Positions 1 through 9,611 of a DNA stretch of 64,000 bases are shown here, piece after piece. Origin of the DNA: Desulfobacterales bacterium (GTDB taxonomy: Bacteria; Desulfobacterota; Desulfobacteria; Desulfobacterales; Desulfosarcinaceae); assembly GCA_016218685.1 (NCBI GenBank), contig JACRDD010000036.1:1-64000 (forward strand), in the 5' to 3' direction. Position 1 is the first letter of the stretch. Every line of letters begins with the position of its first letter. The position numbers were made by a program, and so were the translations under genes. A model generated the notes under the pieces. The model saw only the letters and a list, made by a program, of their open reading frames with translations, was not told the origin of the DNA and made no database searches.

Positions 1-28
1 GCGGGTTCAAATCCCGTTTCCCGCTCCA
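1..28 (+). tRNA. 3' end of a tRNA, probably tRNA-Gly (GCC type), truncated by window start
   Basis: T-arm cgggttcaaatcccg followed by ttcccgc-t-cca; the 3' acceptor strand matches the tRNA-Gly GCGGGAA...TTCCCGCTCCA type. Confidence 0.75.
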
Positions 29-37
29 TTTTTTTTT

Positions 38-112
<75 letters not shown>

Positions 113-122
113 ACTAGATGCC

Positions 123-154
123 AAAGGCCTGCGCGATCGCGCGGGCCTTTTTTA
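123..154 (+). terminator. Rho-independent terminator of the tRNA unit
   Basis: aaaggcctgcgcgat/cgcgcgggcctttttt: long GC stem followed by a T-tract. Confidence 0.85.
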
Positions 155-221
155 TTTCGGGCATAAGGGTGAACCTGATCAAAGCAAAGCAAATGCTTCG
201 AGGCCGAAAGGAATAAAACCT

Positions 222-1481
222 ATGCAAGCGGAAATATTGGCTACCGGCGACGAAATTCGTACCGGCGCCCTGGTGGATAGTAATTCCGCCTCGATCGCCG
301 AACTGCTCGAGCAAAACGGTATCGAAGTCACCCGGCACCTGGCCGTGGGCGACGACTTGTCCATGCTGGTAGCGGTGCTCAAGGAAATCGGAGCTCGGGC
401 CGATGCGGCCGTGGTCACCGGCGGGCTGGGACCCACCCAGGATGACTTGAGTGCCGAGGCCGCGGCCCAGGCGGCCGGCGTTTCCCTGGTCGCCGACGCC
501 CGGGCCTTGGAAGAGATCGAAGCATTCTTCCGCAAGCGCGGGCGCCCCATGAGCGATTCCAACCGCAAGCAGGCTTTCTTCCCCCAAGGGGCGCGTTGCC
601 TCTACAATGCCCTGGGCACGGCCCCCGGATTTCAAATGCGCATCGATCGCTGCACCTTCTTCTTCCTGCCCGGCGTACCCCATGAGATGCGGGCCATGCT
701 TCACGAGCAGGTGCTGCCGGCCTTGCACGCCTTGCAGGGGACAGCGCCCCAGTTCCGCCTGACGCGGGTGGTCTCCACCTTCGGCCTGCCCGAGAGTATC
801 GTGGGCGAACGGGTGGCCGCCATCGCCGGGCTTTATCCCGACATCAAACTGGGGCTGCGTGCCAAGTTTCCCGAGATCCAGGTCAAACTTTACTTAAACA
901 GTGCCGATGCGGCCCAGGGAGAGGCGCGCTTGGCCGAGGCGGTGCAGTGGGCGCGGGAGCGGTTGACCCCCAATGTCTTTTCCGTGAACGAGCGCAGCAT
1001 GGCCGCCGAGGTGGGCGAATTGCTGCGCCAGCGCAGCGCAACCCTGGCCGTTGCCGAAAGCTGCACCGGCGGCCTGATCGCCAATTGGCTGACCAACACG
1101 CCGGGTTCGTCGGACTACTTTCTCTTATCGGCCGTGGTCTATGCCAATGACAGCAAAGTAAAAGTATTGGGCGTGTCCGAAGAGACGCTGGCCCGCAAAG
1201 GGGCCGTGGACGAAGAGACCGCCCGCCAGATGGCCGAAGGCGCGCGCCGCGCCGCCGGAGCCACCTACGGCCTTGCCACCACCGGCATTGCCGGGCCCGG
1301 CGGAGGCTCGGCGGAAAAGCCGGTGGGCACCATTTGCAGCGCTCTGGCCGGCCCCCAGGAGACCATCAGCCGGCGCTTGACGCTCTCTTTCGGGCAGCGC
1401 CAGATGAACAAGCAGATGTTTGCCATGTTGGCGCTGGATTTACTCCGGCGCTACCTGACGGGAGTGCTCAAACCGGCATGA
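222..1481 (+). CDS. cinA: CinA family protein (competence/damage-inducible; NMN deamidase-related)
   Basis: MQAEILATGDEIRTGALVDSNS N-terminus, GGLGPTQDD, and C-terminal AESCTGGLIANWLT / TTGIAGPGGGSAEKPVGT motifs. Confidence 0.95.
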   Translation: MQAEILATGDEIRTGALVDSNSASIAELLEQNGIEVTRHLAVGDDLSMLVAVLKEIGARADAAVVTGGLGPTQDDLSAEAAAQAAGVSLVADARALEEIEAFFRKRGRPMSDSNRKQAFFPQGARCLYNALGTAPGFQMRIDRCTFFFLPGVPHEMRAMLHEQVLPALHALQGTAPQFRLTRVVSTFGLPESIVGERVAAIAGLYPDIKLGLRAKFPEIQVKLYLNSADAAQGEARLAEAVQWARERLTPNVFSVNERSMAAEVGELLRQRSATLAVAESCTGGLIANWLTNTPGSSDYFLLSAVVYANDSKVKVLGVSEETLARKGAVDEETARQMAEGARRAAGATYGLATTGIAGPGGGSAEKPVGTICSALAGPQETISRRLTLSFGQRQMNKQMFAMLALDLLRRYLTGVLKPA

Positions 1482-1504
1482 TGCCAAGGGAGAGGAAGTT
1501 GGCG

Positions 1505-2695
1505 ATGACGACATCCCATCATGCTGAAAGCAAACGGGTACGCGCGGGCTGGCTCGTGGACGGCCGGGGCGGTCCAGCGCTCAAGGATGTCTGCCTTGTG
1601 TTGCGCGCCGGGCAGATCCTGGCGGTCGAGCCCTATCGCGATGACCACCGGCCGATCGTCGACCTCTCCCAGGCCACTGTGCTGCCGGCGCTCATGGATG
1701 CCCATGTGCACCTGGTATTTTCGGGAACGGAAGATGTTCAGGCCCGCAAGGCCCAACTGACTTTTGCACCGGAGCAGGTCCGCGCCGCAATTCGAACGCA
1801 CTTGCAGGCCCATTGGCAGTGCGGCGTCGCGGCGGTGCGGGATGGCGGGGATCGTCACGGTATCACGCTGGCGTTTCGTCAGGGAAATTCAGATACGGCA
1901 GCGGCGCTGACCGTGAAAGCCGCAGGGCCGGCGTGGCACCTCCAGGGGCGCTACGGCGCCATGATCGGCCGGGCGCTGCCGACGGACCGGCCGCCGGCCC
2001 AGGCCATAGCGTCCAGTCTGGCCGCCGGCGATCACCTCAAGCTGATCCAGTCCGGCCTCAACAGCATCGACCAATTCGGTCACCAGGGGCCGCCCCTGTT
2101 CTCCCAGGATCAGTTGCAGGCGATGGTCGCCGCCGCCCATGCGGCCGGACGACCGGTGATGGTCCATGCCAACGGCGAAAGCGCCGTTCGTATGGCCCTC
2201 GCGGCGGGCTGCGACTCCATCGAACACGGCTATTTCATGGGACCGGAAAACCTGCGGCGCATGGCCGAAATGGGTATCGTCTGGGTGCCGACCCTCATCC
2301 CCATGGCGGCCCTATCCCAGGCCGAGGGGTTGACGGTGGCCCAGCGAGATGTGGCCCGTCGCACCACCGAACACCAATTGGCGCAGGTGCGTCAGGCCCA
2401 GGCTTTAGGCGTCGTCATGGCCCTCGGCACCGACGCCGGCAGCCAGGGGGTGGACCATGGCGCGGCCGTGCGGCGGGAATTGCAATTGCTGGTGATGGCC
2501 GGGCTGCGCATGGAAGCGGCCATAGCATGCGCCACGGGCCATGCGGCCCGGTTGCTGGGCATGGTGGAGCGGGGCGAGTTGGTGACCGGCCGCCGTGCCG
2601 ATTTTATAGCCGTGAACGGCCCGCCGGAGAACCTTGTCGAGGCGCTGGGCACTATCGAGGCCATGTGCATCGCCGGCCGCTGGGTGCGGCCATGA
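1505..2695 (+). CDS. Amidohydrolase family protein (imidazolonepropionase-like)
   Basis: MDAHVHLVFSG metal motif, VMVHANGE, SIEHGYFMG, GTDAGSQGVDHG; start chosen at MTTSHHAESK, upstream ORF part overlaps cinA. Confidence 0.85.
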   Translation: MTTSHHAESKRVRAGWLVDGRGGPALKDVCLVLRAGQILAVEPYRDDHRPIVDLSQATVLPALMDAHVHLVFSGTEDVQARKAQLTFAPEQVRAAIRTHLQAHWQCGVAAVRDGGDRHGITLAFRQGNSDTAAALTVKAAGPAWHLQGRYGAMIGRALPTDRPPAQAIASSLAAGDHLKLIQSGLNSIDQFGHQGPPLFSQDQLQAMVAAAHAAGRPVMVHANGESAVRMALAAGCDSIEHGYFMGPENLRRMAEMGIVWVPTLIPMAALSQAEGLTVAQRDVARRTTEHQLAQVRQAQALGVVMALGTDAGSQGVDHGAAVRRELQLLVMAGLRMEAAIACATGHAARLLGMVERGELVTGRRADFIAVNGPPENLVEALGTIEAMCIAGRWVRP

Positions 2696-2739
2696 GCCCG
2701 CGAAGCCCACACGAACACCCCACGCGCTTTTCCCCTTTT

Positions 2740-4644
2740 CTACGGCGAGGCGCGACGCGTTGAGCGGCGGCGGGAAGCGGCACGGATGCGGCGCGAGGCA
2801 AGCTCCGGCGTCGTAGCCACCGCCAGGGAAAGGTAGTGCCTGTCTTCTTGGTATAAAACCTTTTCGGCCACCAATCTTTCGATGATGGGGTCAAGCTCGG
2901 TGGCAGCGGTGGCAAAGCGTTCAGATAGCTGGGCATGGCTGCGGATTTCCATGCAGAATAGGTAGACCGAACGCCAGGGCTCGGGTAAGGTCAACGTGCG
3001 GCAGCCGTGACGACGATCCACGATTTCCAGGAAGCTGCCGCCATCATGATAGTAAAGTGGATGGGTAAACGGGAAGCGCTCGTCTTTTCGCAAGCGTTCA
3101 TGAAGGTCATACCATTGATCGCACGCTTCGCGCACGGAGGTCCAGTCCACCGGTGCAGGAGCGTCCCAATTCCGATCGACAAGCTGCAACCGCGTCCAGG
3201 TCTTGTCGGGCATGCAGCAACGATACTCCTCGAAATTCCTGATATTGGCGATACCATACGCCTCGCGCAACCGATCCACCGTGCTTCCCACGCAAAGGCA
3301 GAACGCGCCAACCGTTGCGGACGGGTAGTACGCCAGCGCCACATTGCGAATCGTGCGGACGGTTTCCTCGACCTCCGCCGCAGTTGACCCGGGAAACTCG
3401 GTAATCAAATGGGTATTGTTCCAGATTCCGAGCTCATGACAGGTCTTCATCACCTGAAGGTTTTGAATGACGGTGGTGCCTTTATTGATGCGCTTCAGAT
3501 ACGAGCTGGAAAGACCTTCGATACCGCATTCACAGCGCCCCATGCCCGCTTCATGGAGACTGAGTATTTCACGTGGTGCGATATTGGCGCGAAGCGTAAC
3601 GAAGAAGAAAAGCTGTTCTTTCTTTTTCTTCAAGGCGTCAGCCAGTTGGGTCACTCCTTGGGGGCGCACGGCATTGTCACAGAAAGCAATCCGTACGTTC
3701 TGGTAGCGCGTGGCCAAGAAATCAACTTCCCGGGCTAACCTGGGCGCCTTTTTTTCGCGATAGGTGCCAATAGAATAATTGCAAAAGTAACAGCGATCAC
3801 GAGGATTTCCGGTTTTCGCAGACCGATCCCACCAGCAGCCGCGTGATCCTTCCACCGGGATGTTCCAGATAATGCTGTATTGATCGGCCCTGCGGGCATA
3901 TTCGTCGTAATCCGGCGGCGGCAATAGGTCCAGATCGGCTGCTTCCCAGCGACCTTCCAGCAGCGCGGGATGTTCCGCCGCCGCGCGCGTGATAAGTCCC
4001 GGCACGGCCGGATCGACCGCGCGGCCGTCGGCCAGATTCCGAAGCAGTGTCGCCAAAGGCATCTCGCCCTCTCCCTGGATGGCGTAATCCACGAAATCGA
4101 ATTCCTCTAAGAGCGAAAGACCGAGTTGGCCCTGCACGGACGCGCCCCCCAGAACAATGCACACGCTGGGGGCCAAGGTTTTGATCCGCCTGGCAAGCGC
4201 CAGACTGGGAAAGGTTTGAAGCAAGGAGGTGGTGAGACCGACGACGTCGGACGTGAGGGCCAGCGCGGACGCCACCTCATTCAGATGGTCGCTCAGTTGC
4301 CCGTGGAGGCGGTCAAAAAGAAGTTCCCAGGAGCCCTCGCCAATCGCCAGAGATTCGGGCGTGCCGTTGGTAAAAGAGGCGGCCAGGGGGCCGAAGGCCG
4401 CGCGCAAGGACGCACGGCTTTCGGGATAGAGGAGCGCAAGATACAGATAATCGGCGATCAGGCGTTTATCGTTTATCGTTCCATAGACCTTGCTCCCGAT
4501 GCGTTCTGAAACCGCCAGGTGCTCCGAGTGGCACGTGACTTGGAAATCGGGCTCATGGTGGTGCAAGTAAGCAGATAGGGCGCCCAAGGCCGCGGAGGGG
4601 GATCCGAAGTCCCCCCACGGCATGGCGACAAGATCGACGATCAT
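2740..4644 (-). CDS. B12-binding radical SAM protein, RiPP-maturation radical SAM C-methyltransferase-like
   Basis: VLGGASVQGQ B12-like domain, PPPDYDEY...EGSRGCWW...CYFCNYS, FCDNAV, CGIEGLS, cf. RiPP maturation radical SAM protein 1 family; Cys spacing is C-x14-C-x2-C. Confidence 0.7.
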   Translation of the reverse strand: MIVDLVAMPWGDFGSPSAALGALSAYLHHHEPDFQVTCHSEHLAVSERIGSKVYGTINDKRLIADYLYLALLYPESRASLRAAFGPLAASFTNGTPESLAIGEGSWELLFDRLHGQLSDHLNEVASALALTSDVVGLTTSLLQTFPSLALARRIKTLAPSVCIVLGGASVQGQLGLSLLEEFDFVDYAIQGEGEMPLATLLRNLADGRAVDPAVPGLITRAAAEHPALLEGRWEAADLDLLPPPDYDEYARRADQYSIIWNIPVEGSRGCWWDRSAKTGNPRDRCYFCNYSIGTYREKKAPRLAREVDFLATRYQNVRIAFCDNAVRPQGVTQLADALKKKKEQLFFFVTLRANIAPREILSLHEAGMGRCECGIEGLSSSYLKRINKGTTVIQNLQVMKTCHELGIWNNTHLITEFPGSTAAEVEETVRTIRNVALAYYPSATVGAFCLCVGSTVDRLREAYGIANIRNFEEYRCCMPDKTWTRLQLVDRNWDAPAPVDWTSVREACDQWYDLHERLRKDERFPFTHPLYYHDGGSFLEIVDRRHGCRTLTLPEPWRSVYLFCMEIRSHAQLSERFATAATELDPIIERLVAEKVLYQEDRHYLSLAVATTPELASRRIRAASRRRSTRRASP

Positions 4645-4742
4645 GAAAACCTCGGAAGCAACGGCGCTTGTATGTTAGCCTGTCTGAAGGCGAGGCACTG
4701 GCCCAACCGTTTCAGGATACCCATCCAGGCCTCTGCAGGGGC

Positions 4743-5090
4743 TTATCTCCGGGTCAAGTCATACGCTTTGCCGGAGGTGGCGTCATCCAAAACCTTTACC
4801 GGTTGTTGTGTCGTTGGCTTCACATCTTCGTTTATCTTCGTTTGATTTGAAGTCGTTTTGCCTAGATTGTTATCCATCAGCTTCTGACCGGGCTTGGCAT
4901 CTTCCTTGATCTTTATCGCCGAAGGCGGCGTCGCAGTAGGGATTTGCGTATTGGGGCTAGTGACCGTGATTTTCTGCTGGGGGGCAGGGGACCCAACCAC
5001 CACGGGGGTTGGCGGCCCCGCGGTCGCCGTTCCGATTGCCAAAGTCATTCCCGAAACCAGGCTCACAATACATTTCCGTTTCTTCCCCAT
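4743..5090 (-). CDS. Small secreted Pro/Thr/Lys-rich protein with three imperfect internal repeats
   Basis: Signal peptide MGKKRKCIVSLVSGMTLAIGTATAG; repeats KIKEDAKP / KINEDVKP / KVLDDATS; AAGGAGGT ribosome-binding site about 7 nt before ATG at 5090. Confidence 0.65.
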   Translation of the reverse strand: MGKKRKCIVSLVSGMTLAIGTATAGPPTPVVVGSPAPQQKITVTSPNTQIPTATPPSAIKIKEDAKPGQKLMDNNLGKTTSNQTKINEDVKPTTQQPVKVLDDATSGKAYDLTRR

Positions 5091-5183
5091 AACCACACCT
5101 CCTTTATCGGTCAGGTATCACTTCAGGTACTTGCGGTTGGATACTCTCACATAATCGGTGGGCGATTTCAAGCCGCAATCGGA

Positions 5184-6020
5184 TCATGCAAACATCTCTT
5201 CCGCCATTTTGCCTGCGGCCACCCGCGTCACCGATCCGGTCATGGTCGCCGCGAAATCGTCATCGAAACTCAATTCGATCCGCCCGCCGGGCATCTGGAC
5301 GCAAATCCGGTCGCCACATAATCCGAGACGCCTGGCCACCGCCGCCGCGGCCGTGCTGCTGCTGCCCGAAGCCAGTGTGTAGCCGGCGCCGCGCTCCCAG
5401 ATTTCGATTTGGATGTTTTTCCGGTCGATCACCCGCATGAATTGCACATTGGTGCGGTTGGGGAAGCGCGCATCGGTTTCGATCAAGGGGCCATACCGGC
5501 AGGCCTCTTCGGGCGAGGGGGCCGGGGAGAACACAATGCAATGGGGGTTGCCCACCGTGGCGGCGCAAAAGGTGAAGGTGCGGCCGGCGGCGACGATCTC
5601 TTCGTTGAGCACCTCCCGGTGGGGGCCGCCGACCGGGATGTCCGTGCTCTGAAAACTGACCCGCCCCATCGCCACGGTGACCGAACGGCCGCCCGGCGCC
5701 ACCGTGCAGGTCACCGCGCCGCCCAGGGTCTCAACCGTGAACGGCGATTGGGCGACCTGCTGCTGGTCCCACAAGGCCCGGGCAAAAATGCGCAAACCAT
5801 TGCCGCTCTTTTCGGCTTCGCTGCCGTCGGGGTTGAAGATGCGCAAGCCGAAATCACAGACCCGGCTCTCCAAGGGGCCGAGCAGGATGCCGTCGGAGCC
5901 GACCCCGTAGTTGCGGTGGCAGATCCGCCGAATCCGTTCCGGAGCGAGCCCCTCGGGGGCATCCTGCGGCGAAATCACCAAGTAGTCATTGCCCAGGGCA
6001 TGATATTTCAAAAAGTTCAT
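5184..6020 (-). CDS. dapF: Diaminopimelate epimerase family protein (both catalytic Cys positions are Ser)
   Basis: MNFLKYHALGNDYLVI, NPDGSEAEKSGNGLRIFARAL, GNPHCIVF, ERGAGYTLASGSSSTAAA. Confidence 0.85.
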   Translation of the reverse strand: MNFLKYHALGNDYLVISPQDAPEGLAPERIRRICHRNYGVGSDGILLGPLESRVCDFGLRIFNPDGSEAEKSGNGLRIFARALWDQQQVAQSPFTVETLGGAVTCTVAPGGRSVTVAMGRVSFQSTDIPVGGPHREVLNEEIVAAGRTFTFCAATVGNPHCIVFSPAPSPEEACRYGPLIETDARFPNRTNVQFMRVIDRKNIQIEIWERGAGYTLASGSSSTAAAAVARRLGLCGDRICVQMPGGRIELSFDDDFAATMTGSVTRVAAGKMAEEMFA

Positions 6021-6109
6021 GGCATTCCCTTTCCAAAGGCGCGGCTTTGTTGGAAACACCTTCTACTATGGCATGCCTCTGGACTCAACCGATTGTCGGT
6101 TGGGTAATG

Positions 6110-6144
6110 AAAAAAACCCTCGCCATGGCCTTCACGGCGAGGGT
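6110..6144 (-). terminator. Rho-independent terminator for the minus-strand 6175-9353 unit
   Basis: accctcgcc-atggccttcac-ggcgagggt with aaaaaa on the plus strand (T-tract on the minus strand). Confidence 0.85.
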
Positions 6145-6174
6145 ATCCATGGTTGAGGGGTTGCTGGTGCGCAG

Positions 6175-7287
6175 CTAAACGGGTTTCTTGGTGATTTTGA
6201 GAAAGTAGTTGATTCCCAGGGACTCCTTGACCACCGAGATTTCCTGAATGTCGCTTTCAGGAATCGACCGGGCGAACTCCAGCATGTCCTGCTCATCCCT
6301 GTAGAAGAGGAACCAGTGATAGACATACTCCATGACGAATTTGAGGTCCGGCGGGTTGCCGTGGGTGAAGTTGCCCACCACCAGGGTACCGCCGGGCTTG
6401 AGCAGATCGAAAAGGTTTTTGGTCAGCGCCACGGTGCCTTTGCTGTCGTCCAGGGGGAAGGTCTGGATATAGTCGTACAGGCCTGAACTGTAGACCAGGT
6501 CGAAGCTCTCCTTCTGCAAATAGTTCATCTCATATTTCAATGGGCTGAAGACAAATCGAAATCCCTGGAAATCCTTTCGGGGAGAGCAGAATTGCTCCAT
6601 GAGTTTCCTCGGCCGGGCGGTCAGATAGTTGCCCGAGATGATCTGGAAGGCATTGGCCAGGGCATACTTGAAGCGCGGTTCGCGGTCGGACACGTCATAG
6701 GCTTTCAACGTCTCCATGTCGTGGTCCAACGCCAGAAACTTGAAATGGTCGTCTTTGTAGGTATCCAGCAGCTCCGTGATCTCCTGGGCCGGACCGGCCG
6801 CCAGGCTCAGGATGTTGCCGCCGTTGACCTTGATGATCTGCTGGGTAAGAAAGAGTTTGCGGTTGCGCACCGCCTGACACGCTTTGGTGGAGACGGCGTG
6901 CTTATGCAGAAACATGCCGAAGGGCGTCTTGCCTTCGAATTGATTGCGGTAAATGAAGGTCATCATTTGGGCATCGCCGGCGTACCCGTTGGGCTTATTG
7001 ATGATACGCCAATAAAAAGGGGCTTCTTGAACAGCTTCGAAATACTTCGATTCCCGGATGTAGCGCCGGTGCGCCTCATCTTCGTTTTTCTGGAAGCGCG
7101 CGGTCATTCCTCCCAGCTTATCCATGAGCTTGAAGCGCCAGGGTTCGAAGATTTCAATTTCGCGGGTCAGTCGTTCTTCCAGGGCGCTGCCCTTGTCGGT
7201 CAGGCTATTGAGTTTTTTGCGCAGCTCCAGGTGACCGCTTTCCAGCTCTTTGAAGACCTCAACGAACTCTTTTTCTAACGTTGCCAT
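6175..7287 (-). CDS. PhcB-like SAM-dependent methyltransferase (3-hydroxypalmitate methyl ester biosynthesis-like family)
   Basis: FYWRIINKPNGYAGDAQMMTFIYRNQFEGKTPFG, ILSLAAGPAQEI, LDHD, LVYSSGLYDYI, LKPGGTLVVGNF; AAAGGAG before MATLEKEF. Confidence 0.7.
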   Translation of the reverse strand: MATLEKEFVEVFKELESGHLELRKKLNSLTDKGSALEERLTREIEIFEPWRFKLMDKLGGMTARFQKNEDEAHRRYIRESKYFEAVQEAPFYWRIINKPNGYAGDAQMMTFIYRNQFEGKTPFGMFLHKHAVSTKACQAVRNRKLFLTQQIIKVNGGNILSLAAGPAQEITELLDTYKDDHFKFLALDHDMETLKAYDVSDREPRFKYALANAFQIISGNYLTARPRKLMEQFCSPRKDFQGFRFVFSPLKYEMNYLQKESFDLVYSSGLYDYIQTFPLDDSKGTVALTKNLFDLLKPGGTLVVGNFTHGNPPDLKFVMEYVYHWFLFYRDEQDMLEFARSIPESDIQEISVVKESLGINYFLKITKKPV

Positions 7288-7358
7288 TTCAACTCCTTTG
7301 CCCCTCGCAAGCTCTTGGCCTGTGTCGAACCAGGAGCGGTTGGATAAGAATAGGTGCA

Positions 7359-9353
7359 TCACACTGCCAAAAGAGTGCTTGCATCGCGCTGGTCGCCCAC
7401 CACCGAGTTACCTCGGGCTTGATCGAGAACCTCACGGACTTTTTTGGACAGATCGTTGATATTGTAAGGCTTCTGGATAAAGCCGTTGCATCCGTTCTCC
7501 AAGATGATGCTGGCCTCTTCGGACAAGCTGTATCCGCTGGAGAGCAAGACCTTGATGTCCGGATTCATCTCTTTGAGCAAGCTGAAGGTTTTACCGCCGC
7601 TCATGCCCGGCATGATCAGATCGAGGATCACCAGATTGATCTTGGGTCCTTCCACGGCATAGATTTCGAGCGCTTCCTGGCCATCCATGGCCACCTTCAC
7701 TTTGTAGCCCAGGCTTTGCAGCATTTCCGTGGCCACGTCGGTGATCATGATTTCATCGTCCACCAATAAAATGGTTTCATGGCCGTGGAGAATCTTCCCC
7801 GGTTCGGGTTTTACATCCGGGACCACGGTTTCGTTGGTTGCCGGCAAGAAGAAGGCGACGGTGCTGCCCACGCCTACCTCGCTCTGAACTTCGAAGAATC
7901 CACCATGATTCTGAATGATGCCATAGGCCGAGGCCAGGCCCATGCCGGTGCCGCGGCCCATCTCCTTGGTAGTGAAGAAAGGATCGAAGATGCGCTGCAT
8001 GGTCTTGGCATCCATGCCGATGCCGGTATCGATTACACCGGTCTTGACATAGTTGCCGGGTTTGGCTTCGCGTCCCTGCACCCGGGACGGGTCCAGGGTG
8101 ACGTTTTCGGTCTTGATGCGCAGGCTGCCGCCGCCGGGCATGGCCTGCCAGGCGTTCATCAACAGATTGAGCAAGACCTGCTCGATCTGCCCGCGATCGA
8201 TGCTCACCACCGACAATTCCTTTTCGAGTTCGAGATGGATCGCCACTTCCTTGTTGGTGCGACCGAAGAGATTCGAAGATTCGGTAATCAGCGCATTGAG
8301 GTTGGTAGGATGGACCTGATACTTGCCGCGGCGGGCAAAACCGAGCAATTGCTTGGTCAACTCGGACCCGCGGATGACATACTGCTCGGTGTTTTTGAGC
8401 TTTTCGTAATGCGGGTGATCCGGTTTGGTTTTAAGGAGCATCAGGGAGGTGTTGCCTTGAATGCCCATCAATAGATTGTTGAAGTCATGGGCGATGCCGC
8501 CGGCCAGGCGGCCGATGGCCTCCAGCTTCTGGGCTTCCTGGAATTTGGATTCCAATTCGGCGCGGCGATGCTCGGCGCGTTTGCGTTCCTCGATCTCCTC
8601 GCTCAACTCCTTGTTCTTATCCAGCAACTGGGCGGTGCGTTTGGCCACGATCTTTTCCAGGCGGCGGTTGACGATCTTGACCTTCTCCTGCTCGTTTTCC
8701 AGTTGGAAGGCCAGGAAAAAGTCCCTGCGGGTATAGAGTTCGATGAAGTAGCAGGAGAACATCCCCACCAGATTGGCGCTGATGAAAAAGAAGTTGTTGC
8801 TGAGCAGAATCGAAAAAGTGCCTTGGATGATCTGGGTGGCCACCAGTTCGTAGAGCGCCACCAGGATCCAGCCGGCCGTGGAGGCGGCCACGAAACGCAC
8901 CCGGGTGAAGGTGTACCCCCAGATGAAAACTAGGATCAAACCGGCATAATACATCTGGTTGATGGGCGCCGGCAGGATGGCGATCATGTAGATGATGCCG
9001 CCGCCGGACGCGATCATGGTCAGCGCCATGGCTGGTTGGAAATAGCGCTTAAAAACGGGAAAATAGGAAAAAACGATCATCCCCATCATAAACGGGCACA
9101 CCACGGCGAACCGGATGATCCAGAGCTTGTTTTTGATTTCCGGAATCAGGATCGCGTCCAGGATTCCAAAAAGCCCATAAAGCACGATGCCCGCCAGAAG
9201 GGAGAGACGCACCATCCTCAGGGAATTGACGAAGTAATTTTCAAGGAAGTCCTTTTCCAGCGTGCCTTGAAAGGAGAGCGTGATGGGGTGCAGCTCAATC
9301 TTGTTCAGCCCCTCGTTTGAGGCGGGCATCAATGAGTCTTTATTGCTTTTCAT
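7359..9353 (-). CDS. Membrane-bound hybrid sensor histidine kinase with C-terminal receiver domain
   Basis: About 6 N-terminal hydrophobic segments, H-box [14 protein letters not shown], ATPase [17 protein letters not shown], receiver LLVDDE...[12 protein letters not shown]. Confidence 0.9.
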   Translation of the reverse strand: MKSNKDSLMPASNEGLNKIELHPITLSFQGTLEKDFLENYFVNSLRMVRLSLLAGIVLYGLFGILDAILIPEIKNKLWIIRFAVVCPFMMGMIVFSYFPVFKRYFQPAMALTMIASGGGIIYMIAILPAPINQMYYAGLILVFIWGYTFTRVRFVAASTAGWILVALYELVATQIIQGTFSILLSNNFFFISANLVGMFSCYFIELYTRRDFFLAFQLENEQEKVKIVNRRLEKIVAKRTAQLLDKNKELSEEIEERKRAEHRRAELESKFQEAQKLEAIGRLAGGIAHDFNNLLMGIQGNTSLMLLKTKPDHPHYEKLKNTEQYVIRGSELTKQLLGFARRGKYQVHPTNLNALITESSNLFGRTNKEVAIHLELEKELSVVSIDRGQIEQVLLNLLMNAWQAMPGGGSLRIKTENVTLDPSRVQGREAKPGNYVKTGVIDTGIGMDAKTMQRIFDPFFTTKEMGRGTGMGLASAYGIIQNHGGFFEVQSEVGVGSTVAFFLPATNETVVPDVKPEPGKILHGHETILLVDDEIMITDVATEMLQSLGYKVKVAMDGQEALEIYAVEGPKINLVILDLIMPGMSGGKTFSLLKEMNPDIKVLLSSGYSLSEEASIILENGCNGFIQKPYNINDLSKKVREVLDQARGNSVVGDQRDASTLLAV

Positions 9354-9611
9354 GAACCCTCCGCCAATTATACCTGCTGGCGTTTATCCCATGTAATGAA
9401 CGCACAATTTGTATTGTCCACAGAGCGCCACTCGGCAAATCGTGGTGCATGCTCTTTTATTTTCGGCACCTAATTAAAAAAGATTAGAATCAATGCGCCT
9501 GCCCTGAACCGGATCGCGCTCGGTGTTTGGTTAACTATATGATTTGTTATATTATTATTGCGTGGGGCGAGCGGGAATGTTTTGTGAAAAGCACGCGCGA
9601 ATGGCAGCCCC

